A DNA stretch of 64,000 nt from Flammula alnicola (Eukaryota; Basidiomycota; Agaricomycetes; Agaricales; Strophariaceae): positions 1-64,000 of the forward strand of contig JADNRV010000045.1 in the NCBI GenBank assembly GCA_015499995.1, in the 5' to 3' direction. Position numbers and translations under genes: made by a program. The notes under the pieces were generated by a model. The model searched no databases. It saw nothing but the letters and a program-made list of their open reading frames with translations, and was not told where the DNA came from. Positions 11,435-24,071 of the stretch are shown here, piece by piece (the stretch's first letter is position 1; every line of letters starts with the position of its first letter).

Positions 11435-13108
11435 TTAATATGTCAACGTCTCTACGACTGCATCAAGCACGCGGATCGCGTCTGGTATATGGAATTTCTC
11501 GTATTGCAGTGCATTGGGGATACTGTTCGGGTTGGAAAAAAAATCAGATCGGCAAACTGGTCAAGGAAAACATTACGCACTCCCATCCAGCAACTCTTCT
11601 TACCGGGGCATTCAATTTGAGGAAACACCTCTTCTGAATCTCTGCACTGATTTCAGCACCAACGCCGGCAGTCAGGCCGGCCTCGTGCACAATGACCAGT
11701 CGCCCTGTCCTATTCACACTTTCGGCTATGGTTTCGACGTCCCAAGGCAGAATAGATCGCAGGTCTATCAGCTCGATCTTCGCTGAGCGCACTGACTTGG
11801 GGATCACTGGTTCCAGCTCTGGAGCTGGGGAGCTAAGCATATGCAGGGCAGTTTCACAGTGGTACACGGGGGTGCCCCATGTTAGGAGGGTAAGGTCTGA
11901 TCCTGGGATAAGGATTTCGGCCTGGCCTAACGGGAGTTCGTAATCATCTACAGGAACTTGTTCGACTGCGGAAGATGAGGGGGCTGGTAAGTTCCCGGGA
12001 AAGAAACTTTGAACTAGAGGAACGGACCTGCAGAACGATATAGAATTTTAGGTTCCATGAAGATGACCGGGTTAGGATCTCGTATAGAACCTAATAGCAA
12101 TCCTTTGGCTTGAATAGGGGACCGCGGTATCACCACCTATATCGATTATTATCTGCGGCATTAAAAGTTATGTGAAGGTGGCATACCTTCAAACCAGACG
12201 CGCCCATGAAAAATCCCTCTGGGGATTGAGAATGGTATAGTCCACCATGGCCCTTGAGAGAGAAGAGTTCGGATCTCGCATAACCTACTGATGAAGAAAA
12301 GCACACTTACAACGGACATGGTAGGGGTACGAATTGTAAGCCCTCCGGCGTTGTAACTCCCTCCGGAGCGGTATCTTATTTTGGCAGCCTCGTTCACAAT
12401 CTATGGTAAAGGATATACGTGTCATAAGATTTCTTGAATGTATTTTCATGAAGGACATACCTGGTCGAAGGCCGGGAAAATATAATCCGCGAACTGGATT
12501 TCCGCAATGGCTGTATGGCCCATGAGAGCAAGACCGATCCCAAACCCTGCTATGCCCTGTTCTGTGAGGGGTGTATTAAAAACGCGTTCTTTGCCTGTCA
12601 ACACGTCAATGAGCATTATAATTATAATTTCATCCCAGCTACAACATGCCGAATTCTTCAGCAAGACCCTATAGGCCAAGGCAAGCCAGTCAGTGCCGAG
12701 AGTAGAGCGAGCGAGTGAAGGGTAGAGACCGACCATGGTACACCTGAAAACTCCACCAAAGGCCACATCCTCTCCGAACACCACTGCGTTCTCGTCCTTG
12801 GCCAAAGCGATGCTCATCGCGTCCCGGATAGCCTGGTATGTGTTCATCTTACGCGTCTCGCGTCCTCCAATTATATTGCGTGAGGGAGCTGAGGTATCTC
12901 CGTCGGCCCAGATAATACCAGGGGTACGGAACGCTGTTTCGCGTTTTGTTCTGAGGACCTGAGAGGTTGCGATCGAGGGTAAATGACCGCCAGCGGGTGG
13001 AGGATCTACTGTAGAGTTACAGCGGCGGTGTCTAACGGCTCCTGGGGCAGCGACATTGAAGGAGAAGAGAGATTTAGAGAGGTGAGCGGGGTGTTTTGGG
13101 ATGAGCAT
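11435..13108 (-). CDS. BCKDHB: Branched-chain 2-oxoacid dehydrogenase E1 component, beta subunit (mitochondrial)
   Basis: Beta subunit of the thiamine-diphosphate-dependent E1 that oxidatively decarboxylates the 2-oxoacids of Leu, Ile and Val in the mitochondrial matrix. The N-terminus is basic and Ser/Ala-rich, fitting a transit peptide. The core matches the family almost continuously: [133 protein letters not shown]. The last intron (gtgcgt..aacag) joins VAGW to [19 protein letters not shown] and a TAA at 11435-11437. About six introns. A 19-nt exon precedes an intron with a GC donor. It is divergent from the CreC/WDR20 gene, with about 170 bases between starts. Confidence 0.93.
12650..12668 (-). 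other. 19-nt microexon followed by a GC-AG intron in the BCKDH E1 beta gene
   Basis: With exon 1 ending ..TGTACCATG, this 19-nt exon gives GLAEEFG. The next intron (12595-12649, 55 nt) starts gcatgt and ends gacag, leading to KERVFNTP. The result [20 protein letters not shown] reproduces the family pattern, while no gt donor in the neighbourhood keeps frame. Confidence 0.8.
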
Positions 13109-13275
13109 GAAAGAGAGAGGGAGAGGCTAAGATCCGGACGTGTCATCAGGGAACTTAGAGTAAACCTGTCTATGTCGAAATAGACGCGACTCGGATCTGA
13201 CTTCTTATTTGGGCCACAACTACTACCGAGGACCCTGACGGTCGTTCTCAACGACGGTATCTTTCTAAACCTTTA

Positions 13276-15627
13276 ATGGAGAACGATTCTACATTCGTGG
13301 CCCCGGAAGGCGTCTATTCTGTTACCGATGAGCACAAGCCGAACCACCAACAGAATCTCGCCGTAAGCGTTGGACCTGCCTTATTTCCTTCCAAGGTCTC
13401 CACCATTATCCTACGCTTTCCAGCCGCCAAACAAGGTGGTGCACCAGGCTTCGCCCAACTACTAGGCGGCGGAAAGTCAGAACCAAAGAAGGACAAGGCG
13501 GAGAAGGTCATCAAGGACCGCGACGATGGCGTTAGCTTGTCCAGCAGCGACACTCCAGACGAGAGCGAACAACCCCCACCTTCCCAAGAGCCAGCAAGTG
13601 CATCGCAGTCCCATGAACAACATACATTATTCTCTCATCCCCCAGCTGCTGGAAAGAAGAAGGCTATGGCAAGGCCCAAGCATAATATTCGCACTACATC
13701 CTCTACATTTATCACTCGGATTCAGACAGCCGAAGGATTGACCAAAACTCTGCAGTCCAAGCAAGGCGACGTGACATTTCTGTTCTACAACTTCGCAAAA
13801 AGCTTTGTCTGGATCGAGGCAGGCTCAAAGGCAAAGGTATGTGCGCTTAACCCGTCCAAGTTGATCTCAGGATTAATGGCTTCATCCTTCTCCATCAAGG
13901 AACCTCTATCCAGGATTACTTTCTCTGCATATCCTACTTGCCACGACGTTAACATCTCTACCGCCACTCCTGACCATCTGGATGTCATCATTGGCTTCAA
14001 CACTGGCGATCTAGTATGGCTAGGTATATTCTACTTCTACTTCACAATACCGCCAACCCATATTTATACTACCTTCCCTGCATAGATCCCATTAACTCTC
14101 GATACGGACGGCTCAATAAGCAAGTGAGGCTATCATCACTCCAGGATCTCCAGACAGGCTAATCATTAACTAAGGGTTCAATATCGGGATCGCCGTGCAC
14201 GGCCGTCCGATGGGTTCCTTCATCAGCAACACTCTTCTTAGTCTCTCACGCGGATGGCACAATTATTGTCTACGATAAAGAACGAGAAGATGGCACGTTT
14301 ACCCCACAGGATCCTAATACGCCGTCACCAAACGATGCCAATGGTTTTCTGTCTCCGAACACCGAGGGCACGTCACAAGAATGGGATCCTCTGGATAATA
14401 TGTTCGTAACAATGCCGCCCTGGCATCCGGCGACCGCTACCGGAGGTGGTATCAGCACGGCGGGAAAATCGGACAAGGAAAAAGCAGCAAGAAATCCAGT
14501 TAGCCATTGGCGTCTATCAAGGCAAAGTGTAGTGGGTGAGTTTCCTGCACCACCAAGTGATTAATTGGATCTCAGACGCGGAGAGCAGATTTTGTCTTCT
14601 CGCCTGACGTGAAATACGTGGCCGCGATTTCAGAAGATGGTTGCTTGCGAGTGATTGATGCCCTAGCGGAGCAGTATGTATATTTTCAATCTTCAGTGTC
14701 AATTGCCCTCACAAAAGTCTAATAGACTTGTCGACTGCTACGCGTCATACTTTGGCGCCCTGACTTGTGTCGCTTGGTCACCAGACGGTCGATTCATCCT
14801 GGTATGCACAGAATTTTCCTTTCGTTGAAATGGGCCCGACTTCTTATATTTCTTTTTCTGAAGACTGGCGGACAAGATGACCTCTTGACCATTTTCTCAC
14901 CCTGGGAACAACGAGTAATAGCACGATGTCAAGGTCATTCCTCCTTCGTCTCTTCCGTTGCTTTCGATGAGCTTCGATGCGACGGAAGGACATATCGGTT
15001 TGGCAGCGTTGCAGAAGACAACAAGCTCATACTTGTCAGTCTTCCCTTTTCTTTGCACGTCAATGCACTGCTGAATATTTTTTCTTTGCCTCTTGTTAAC
15101 TAGTGGGATTTCTCGAGCGGCGCCCTGCATCGTCCAAAACTCCAGGTAAGTCGTCTACTTGCTTTTTTTTCATTTCACATTAACCCATGATGAAATAAGG
15201 CAACGCACCATCAGCGCATGTCAATGTCTTCAACTATTTCACTAGCGTTTCGGCGTGACCGCTCAGTGCAATATCTTCCTTCGATCAACTCGCCGGGACT
15301 TGACGAAGCTACGTCTCCGCGGTACCATCCGGCACCCTCTCGCAATGAAATTGCCTTTGTCCAGCCTGTTCTAGTTTGTCAAAGTCACTTTTGCATCATA
15401 TCCTTCCATGTCTTAATTTTTTTTGTTTCTTCTAGATAAAGCAACTAGACTGCGACTTGCTGACAGTTGTCCAGTTCCACCCTCGTAGTATATTGACAGC
15501 CACCAAAGGTGCTCAAATCAAGCTGTGGATCCGGCCACTTGCGCTACGACCACGGACGCTGAGAGCTCGCACACAGGTGGACGCTCAAGACCTTATACCC
15601 AACAGAGCGGGTACTCTTTCGCCATGA
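13276..15627 (+). CDS. creC: CreC/WDR20-family WD-repeat protein
   Basis: WD40 partner of a ubiquitin-specific protease: in Aspergillus CreC works with CreB in carbon catabolite repression, and in animals WDR20 activates USP12/USP46. The N-terminus ([15 protein letters not shown]) is followed by a long acidic/Ser-rich linker. The family block is [17 protein letters not shown], then [27 protein letters not shown] and [21 protein letters not shown]. Clear WD repeats follow: [85 protein letters not shown], and a last repeat ending QIKLWIRP. At least seven introns; every join I tested kept frame. The stop at 15625-15627 follows NRAGTLSP. Mapping to CreC rather than a paralogue rests on the N-terminal block. 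Confidence 0.87.
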
Positions 15628-15842
15628 CCACATATTTATTTCATGACTCGGTGTCTATGAATCTTGGTTGATTTGACGCATATTTCATATTTGTTTTTGT
15701 ACGAGTATGAGCCAGATCTCAACTGGCACCGACCTACATAGGATATGTTAGGACAGCATAAAGATTCTGAATTATAACTATGTAAATCTTGGGGTTTATG
15801 AAATATAGGTATACTGTATAGATATGATATTCCGAGTAAGTA

Positions 15843-18735
15843 TTATGTAGGTTGTTGGGTGGGGGTTGCTGCAGCCTCTGTTGCTTCGGGGTCAGGTATA
15901 GGATAGTGATGGCGGCAGCGGCAGCTCCTATGACGTTGATTTTGACCCAATCTTCGCCTTCCAGACCCCAGTGGAATTTGATGTCTGCACAAGGTCAGCA
16001 CTGCAGAGGGGAAAGGAAATCCTTGTCGAGAAACTTACTTCGTCAGCAGGTGTATCGTAAGCGCCTGCATTTCCCACAACTTGGTAATCGATATCTCTGG
16101 ACACCTGTTGCATTTGAACTCGTAGGCTGGATCGAGTCCAAGCGGAAGTGTTTTCGGCGGCGTATGGTCCACCGTTTGTCGGGCACAACATCGACACCTA
16201 TCTCAGGCTCTTTCACTAGATGTCTGGAGCAACTATGAGCAAGCAATACCATGAAGAAGTGTAAACGCGACGTACACTGCCTTCATATGTTCGATTGCTT
16301 TGTCCTGTGTTACATGTTCGGTATAGTGTGTTGCACACATATTACAACGCCATACGCTGGCGACAGGTCGAGGATGAGGATATTCGTGCTCTTTGACGAA
16401 CTTGGTAGCCTCAGGTGTCAATAGGAGCCAGGCAGGAGTGTCGTGCATGGCACTTCCCAATATTTGCATCTCCACAGCATGCTCGATCTGGCCCACAAAT
16501 AAATACCCGTAATCACACTGGTGCAGCGAGGAAGACAAAGGAGAGAACTTACACATTCCACCCATGTGTAGGTTTTCAAGCCTGTGACCCCGTGAGATGT
16601 TTCAGACATACAATTGCCGCAGAGGAACCTGCGGTCGTGCTCATCCATGTCCGCGATAGTCGCCGTGGCAGGATCCAGTCCAACGCAAGAAACAAGACAA
16701 GCAGCCGCGGCGGATGCACTGCCATTGATCTCGTACTTCGAGCAAGGGTACTCATGGCAGGCGACCCTGGAGCGCATATGTCGGCATATATTATCCCATC
16801 CTACAAGTGCCCGTCCTGCTCTGGCTTTGATTTTACAATCAAGGCAGGTAAAGACAGACACAGCAAGGTCGAGTTTTTTGAGCTTGGTTTCGAAGTCCTG
16901 CTCCGGTTGGCTGGCAGGGAAAAGTGATAGGATATACTCCTGTTTCTCCTTCGTCCAACCCGATATGAAGGGAGGAAATAATGACACAGCATATTCTGTC
17001 TCCAGATCTCCTCTAGCATCGAATTTGGCATTAAGGAACTCTTGGAAACCTTCAATTGTCCTACGAGACGCGTTGGAGGGAGGTATTGCCATCTGTCGGG
17101 TTCTAAACTCTTCTGGTAATTGACATAAAGCCTTCGATTAGCCCGTTTCGTTCAATCTTTAGTCGCTCGACCTTTCTCTTCGTAACAATCGCCTCCAGTT
17201 TAGGGCGGAGTTTACGAAAGGCTGGAAGTGCAAATGTACAGGTAAGATCTTAATTTGCGCAGGGTTTATAATATAGGCTTACCGCGAGGTGTTAATTTAT
17301 AAGCATATTCCTGGCGAATGATATGGGTGATAGATATGACATAGAGTTGAGATCTTGAGTCTCGTGTCCAAGGTTATGGAGGCGCTTCTTGCATCTGCCC
17401 AAGGGTGTCAGAAGAAAAAATCATTTATAGAAGAAAATATGAAGAAAATATGTACGTTTCAGTGTTATCCCTCGCAACGATATCATATTCACTGGCGCAA
17501 TATCGATATACGTCCATAGCCCAGCTATTTGCCTTTTCCGCACACTGGAGGCAGTCGTTAGCGTCGCTCGCAAGTAGGTTGATGTATAGTTTGCTTTACC
17601 TCATTAACTTCAACCATACGAGCCCTCAACGCCTCCCGGTATTCTTCATAAAGTTCAGCTAGTTGTGGTACTTCATGTGCAATAAGCAATTGGATGAGTG
17701 TGACTTTCTTCATCATAGCATTGAAATCATCTTCTAAATATTGTGCGTTTGCGAGGTTGCTATAAGCGGTAGTGTATCGTAGTCCATCTATTGTCCTCGT
17801 CAGTTGGGTTAATTATATACTATGGCTGTGACTCACGGTATCGATAAGAGCGAGGCAATAAGAAACAAACTGGATGGTCGGATGGTACCGTAGCGCCTTT
17901 CGTGTCCTTGAGAGCGCTCGGGTAGGCGTAGTAATTCTTCTGTTCAAATGGTTATACTTTAGCGCTGCCGAAAGAGGGAAGAGTCTTCTCGTAAACAACT
18001 AAACAACTGACCATGCATTGCTCACAGTATCGTTTGCGGAAAGCAAAGTCAGTTAACCCACCAAGTCGGCCACATACCTGCCAACTTTAGTAAGGCATAC
18101 ATTCGAATCCACTGATTTGTAAAGTGAAGACTCACACAACATACACCGGGCCCATAAATCATAAAAGCCCATGCGGAATGACTCGTATTGGGAAGAGCTT
18201 TGGGCAAGCTTGGATGGCGCTCGAAGGCTATCTTCCATACACCAGCCGCCTTTGGATTCATAATAATTGATCTGAAGGATTTGGAAGCCTGAGCAAAATG
18301 GTAGAGATCTATTGGGTGAAGGTGTTCGAGAACCTGTGATAACAGGCACCTGTAAGCAACAAGTGAGCGTTATTACGACTGGCGCACGCACCATGAGCTG
18401 GAGTTCAACAGGCAGCCGAAGGAAGACATCGCCGAATTCTGAGGAGCCTTTCACTTTAGAGGTCCTCAGCGCTTTCTTCGCATGACCGGCAAGATAGTTG
18501 CCTTTCCGAAAGTCAGCATTTCTGAACCTGATATCAATGAAGGGAGCGCACGTATTGTAACTGGGCCGTAGTGATGTTGTGGATTATTATGCAATGAGGA
18601 AACCCGTGGCCCCGAATTAACTTGTCGGAAATCGGGGTCTCCTAGGTCTTCAAAGGCCAGAAGTGGTAATTGTAGAGAGTCGTCAATCGAAGGGTTGGTA
18701 GAAACTTCGTCGGTAGATACGCCGCCTGCGTCCAT
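15843..18735 (-). CDS. F-box protein with C-terminal zinc-finger-like motif
   Basis: Probable substrate receptor of an SCF ubiquitin ligase, of a type expanded in agaricomycetes. The start at 18735 gives MDAGGVSTDEVST. An Arg/Lys stretch AKKALRTSKVKGSS leads into the F-box DVFLRLPVELQLM, split by an intron (gtgcgt..tcacag) and continuing VLEHLHPIDLYHFAQASKSF. Then come WKIAFERHPSLPKALP and SAWAFMIYGPGVC with several Cys pairs. Farther on are FTCLDCKIKARAG, a Cys/His-rich segment with RFLCGNCMSETSHG, and WRCNMCATHY. The final exons, joined by gtgtcg..atccag and gtaagt..gtgcag, give FKCNRCPEISITKLWEM, QALTIHLLTKH and a Pro-rich tail to TAA at 15843. That last block is C2H2-like. Middle exon joins between 17.1 and 18.1 kb are not fully resolved. 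The substrate is unknown. Confidence 0.75.
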
Positions 18736-19286
18736 GGTGCGCTGCTTGGAGGTTTAGAAGTAGTAAGAGAGTGTGGAAGGGGAGATAAGTCGTCTAGTCA
18801 GGAAAAGTTAGTCGCGTCGATCACGACGCTGCGGGGAGCTATAAGGCGTCACAGAGATGGGTTATTTTGAGACATTTGAGTGGAACGTGGTTTATATATC
18901 GACGGAATTGGCAGAGAATTGCCACTCAAGTTACGTCCGAATGACTCAACTTTGACTCGACTATCAACTCGTGTTGCTCTTACCGTCAGGGATCGACCCG
19001 GTACAGCCGCAAGTATCCCAGATGGTCATGTGCCAAGAAATTCTTGAGACCTTTGTACCTCTTCAAATTTGGGTTCTATGGTCCATGTTGAATTTCAGGA
19101 GCACTATCGCGAAAGACGCCGTTTCGATGATTATGAAGTAAGTTTCGGAGCACAAAAAGGTCGAGATCGAGGGAATGGCGCGTTGTATTTGTTTGCATGT
19201 CTTTCTCCAGGCCAATCATCTTGCTTCTCTATCGACCCCAAAGATAAAGAAGAGAGCAACTACTCCGTCGAGCGTCGAACGGAGCC
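18736..19286. promoter_or_regulatory. Divergent intergenic region, F-box gene and APC15-like gene
   Basis: About 550 bases between two divergent starts; presumably contains both promoters. A short open frame at 19069-19311 overlaps the APC15-like start in another frame and is not supported. Confidence 0.4.
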
Positions 19287-19879
19287 ATGTCTGGAGCTAC
19301 TCCAACGATAATACCACGCGAGTCTCTCTTCCCTCGCCTTCTTCCCAAACCTCCTCAGCCTCACCCAATGCCACTCGGTAAACAACGCGTTTATACCAGT
19401 GTAAACGCCTTTCGGGACTTTCAACGCGAGATGGATGACCTAAGTGACGAAGAGAACGAGGTCGAAGACCTTGCAAGTCTCCCAAACTCAGTGGATAGAC
19501 CCTTGTATCTTTTTTAATGCTGATGCTGCAGACGAATGTCATTCATAATCGTGGTTTCGGATTCCTTATCCCTATTGGCCGATATCTTACCCGACAGGAA
19601 GAGAAGAATGACGTACGTATGCGCACTGTAAACTTTCTTGTGAAAATACTGATTTCATAACAGGCCGAAGATGATACGGACGATGATACTGGCTCTAACC
19701 CTTCTGGTGGTGTTGCACCTTCAGTGATGGAAGACGATGGCGAAAATGACTCTGCTCAGGATCTCGATGCGAGCATGGAAGATCTTGACGAAGACATAAC
19801 TGCTGACACCGATGACAATGACGAAATGAACGAAGGCGACACAGAGGAGTTTGAAGAGGAACCCTCGGATATTCTTTAA
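19287..19879 (+). CDS. Small acidic protein, probable APC15/Apc15p-like anaphase-promoting complex subunit
   Basis: The start at 19287 gives MSGATPTIIPRESLFPRLLP. The SLFPRLLP stretch near the N-terminus resembles the SLFPR opening of APC15. Two introns (gtggat..ctgcag and gtacgt..aacag) join SLPNS to TNVIHNRGFGFLIPIGRY, then LTRQEEKNDAEDD. A long Asp/Glu-rich tail ends EEFEEEPSDIL. The combination of SLFPR, a LIPIG(R/K) motif and a strongly acidic C-terminus is the APC15 layout; animal APC15 promotes turnover of the mitotic checkpoint complex. The protein is about 150 residues, in the family range. The assignment rests on short motifs, so an unrelated acidic protein is possible. The gene is divergent from the F-box gene, another ubiquitin-ligase component. 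Confidence 0.6.
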
Positions 19880-20326
19880 TCGTTCGTCTGCTGCTTTAAC
19901 ACGGACAATGAAACTAATCTTACTTCTCCGTTGTAACACAGCTTATCCATGCGCTCGTCGACAATTTGACGATCTCAAACACTGCCTTGTCCAGAAAATT
20001 TCTAACAACCAAGAAAGCATGCGATCTCCAGGCCGGATATCCCAGTTGTGCATATCCGCGACGTCCGTCATCTTTTCCCTGTAAGTAGAAAGTTGTCCAA
20101 ACTAGCAGATCAAGTCCTCTTCCAAACCTTATTTGTAGCTATCCTCTGCTTGTGTTTTTCTCGTTCGAAAATTATTTAAATGTAGATACAATATAGTTGA
20201 TACAGATTTGCTACATTATATTTTAGTTGGATTTGTTTTGAATATGTAGTCCTTGAAAGGATGTAAAGAGCTTCCAATTTTTTGTAGCCACCCTCTAAAA
20301 CAATGATGTTTTGGTCATGTTCATCC
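19880..20326. other. Convergent 3' region
   Basis: Tail-to-tail spacer between the APC15-like gene and MTHFR. AT-rich around 20160-20230; presumably 3' UTRs and poly(A) signals. No gene seen. Confidence 0.5.
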
Positions 20327-22618
20327 TCAGTCCGAGCCAAGTAAGAATGTCCAAAGGGCTTCGGTGTCCTTGTAGTCATGATGTACCACATTAACTAGCC
20401 ATCGGGTGTCCCTTACGCCCTCGAGGAGTTGTCTTTCCTCTGATCCAGGTCGATAGAAAGTTGACCATTCAGACAAGATCGAGAACGCTTCATCCTAGCT
20501 CACGGTAAATTTCTGTTTTACTAGGAACATAGTGCATACCTTCCACGAAAGGAACGACTCGCGCTCGATAATGGTCGTTTGGACGATTTCTTTACCAGGA
20601 AAAACACCCCAGGTGACTGCATTTCTTCCGTCGTCGGGGACATTGGTGCGACACTCACCCTATTTTAGAACATAATCAATACATGACAGGGAAACAGAGT
20701 GGGAGAAATATACCTTGTAATTGCATGCAAAATAGTGTACCCAGCCATTACCGTGCTCGAGATTTTCTGTTCGAGAGCCTCGAGGTCCTTCTCTTCGCAG
20801 AAGAACTCGACGAAGCATTTCTGGAACACATATCCCGCCCTCGGGCCCCAACCCACAACCTCGTCCGTGGAACTGGCACCATTTACTGCTGGCTGGGAAC
20901 CAACAGTCCACCAACCCCGGTTGGTCAGTTGTTCGAGATGCGACAGAATCATGAGCGATTCAGGAGAGAGTGGGGTAGGCGAGAATGGCGTATTGGATAT
21001 CTTCGACTGAAGATAGTCAACGAATATCTGAGTAAGATCCTCGAGCTTTTTGGGTTGCCCCACTGAGCCAGAGCTTCATTTCTCTGAAAGAGACATCTAA
21101 GTACAGCACGCGGGATGTCAAGAAAAATAAACCGCCCACCGAAGTCCTGATCCTCCCCAAGGATCTTGATTCCAAAGGCCGGACTCTTAAAGTCTCCAAA
21201 GCGTCCATTGGGAAAGTCATCCCAACTTGCCGCGTTATTGAGTTCGCCTCGCCCAGCTTCACCATCCGTTGTAGGCAAATTGGACAAACCCATTGTAGCA
21301 GAATTCGTGGCATTTGATGGAGAGATTGTGAAGTCCCCGTCTACCTCGGGGATTGGTCGAGATGGAGTGCCAGGCGGTTCCTTGATGTTGAAGTAATGTA
21401 TGAGCGAACATCAGTGATACCTTTGAGATAATGCGCACGGCTATGAGTTTGTTTTGCACCGAAGACGACGAAGACCCAGCCCAATCCAGAGCCTCTAATA
21501 CTCGTTGAACACTTTTCTCGAGGTTCAAAGTGCAGAAATGAAATCCTTGAATGCCTCCTTCCCTTAATTTTGGATCATTTCGATGGCAAGTTTCACCCAA
21601 ACTCTTTGATCTCTTGATCATCGTGCTACGTTGGAACCATTAATTCTTGTATCAAATTTCCCCCAAGAACAAACTCACACTAATGGTAGCTAGTTCGCGG
21701 CGAGCGATTCCGGGATCCGGGCTCCACATAGTTTTGTAACTCTTGTAAAGGACGAGTAGGTCTGGATCGGCATGATGCCAGGAATTACGGGAACTGTGAT
21801 ACCTACACATCCGATTAACAAGAGAACAGCATGTACAGCAGCAGAAGACGTACCTCTTTGTCTGATTTTATCATACCATGACAGAAGTGGTCCACATCGT
21901 AGAAAAGTTGGGTGATGATGAAGTCAGCTCCAGCGTCGACCTTTTCTTTTAGTCGGTCAATCTCCGTATCCTCATCCATCGGGCTGTCGGCATGACCATC
22001 GGGATAGCCTGTCATTTATGATGAGCATATCAGAAAGACTCCTATGCCAAATGAGTCACCTGCTACACCAACGCAAAACCATGAAGAATATTCGGGTACA
22101 GAGCGGATGTACGCAACGAGGTCAGCGGCTCGAGTGAAGCGGGGATCAGAGGCTATCCACTCCTCTTTGCCGCGTGGAGGGTCTTTCGACACGAGGTTAA
22201 TCGATAGATCAAGAGATTGGGCCTAATGAACTTGCCTCCTCGCAGCGCCAATATGTTCTGTATTCCCTGCTCTTTCAAGGCTTTCAACACTTCGTCAATG
22301 AGTCCCATCTGCATGTTGGTACATGTGAGGTGCAAAATGGTGTTCAATCCGTTGCTTTGTGTTAATCCGGCCAATTCGAGACTACGATCCTTCGTTGAGC
22401 CTCCAGCACCCCACGTCACACTTATCGCCAGAGGGTTCAAGGCGGATAGTCGGGAGATACGAGACATGAGATTCTCAAATCCCTTCATGACGCGAGATTA
22501 GCATAGTTGACCGTGATTGAAGGAAGGAACAGACCTGATCAGTTCGAGGAGGGAAAAATTCGAATGTGTAAAATGGTTTCGAGGCATCTTGAGCAGTGAT
22601 TAAATCAGAAAGCTTCAT
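20327..22618 (-). CDS. MTHFR: Methylenetetrahydrofolate reductase
   Basis: Flavoprotein reducing 5,10-methylene-THF to 5-methyl-THF for methionine synthesis (fungal Met12/Met13). The start [16 protein letters not shown] is followed by [13 protein letters not shown], the N-terminal signature. Catalytic-domain blocks: [57 protein letters not shown], then [18 protein letters not shown]. The C-terminal regulatory domain shows [38 protein letters not shown] and [13 protein letters not shown], ending WTFLLGSD with TGA at 20327-20329. Two one-base gaps interrupt conserved sequence: near 21882-21884, where [12 protein letters not shown] is expected, and near 21047-21054, where [13 protein letters not shown] is expected. 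Both fit missing homopolymer bases in an otherwise full-length gene. It shares a 240-base divergent promoter with RAB6. Confidence 0.93.
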
Positions 22619-22711
22619 TATGGACGGTCGCGATATATAAAGAGGATATGACAGAAAGTATATCGACAGGTTGAGACAAGCGCTGATTAGATTTTTTAGA
22701 ACGCGAGCGAT

Positions 22712-22736
22712 CACGTGTGGTTCCTTGATACACGTG
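22712..22736. promoter_or_regulatory. Paired CACGTG boxes in the MTHFR/RAB6 divergent promoter
   Basis: CACGTG occurs at 22712-22717 (inside TCACGTGT) and at 22731-22736, 19 bases apart, about 95 and 115 bases upstream of the MTHFR start. In yeasts and filamentous fungi Cbf1-type bHLH factors bind CACGTG upstream of sulfur and methionine genes, so control of MTHFR is a reasonable inference. Confidence 0.5.
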
Positions 22737-22856
22737 GAGAAGGCGGATGGCCACTGGACTCGAGTTCATCTTGTTCCCGTATTTCTATATTTCTCTGCCT
22801 GTCTTGTATATATATCCCTCTATCTCCTATATTAAGGCGGTCCTTCTTGCTCAACT

Positions 22857-23786
<930 letters not shown>

Positions 23787-24071
23787 TGAACGTGAAGACT
23801 GGACGGTGATATATATATCCACGCTTGTATGACTTAATTTATGATCATGGCCATTCTATCTATGCGTTTGAGGAACACCACAAGTTCGCCGCAATCCATT
23901 GCCGATTCAACCGTACAATTCAACCTGTTGCCCAAATCGTTCTGAACGAAATCGACAGACGCCAGCTCCTGGTCGCCATTGCACGTGAGTAATAGGAGAA
24001 AGGACTATGGGCCACTACAAAATACAATTCTAGACAGAGTACTGATATTTCGCGATCCCTGAATTTGTTGC

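Noticed and set aside
19069..19311. Open frame overlapping the APC15-like start
   Set aside because: Different frame from the supported gene, no splice join linking the two, no known motif.
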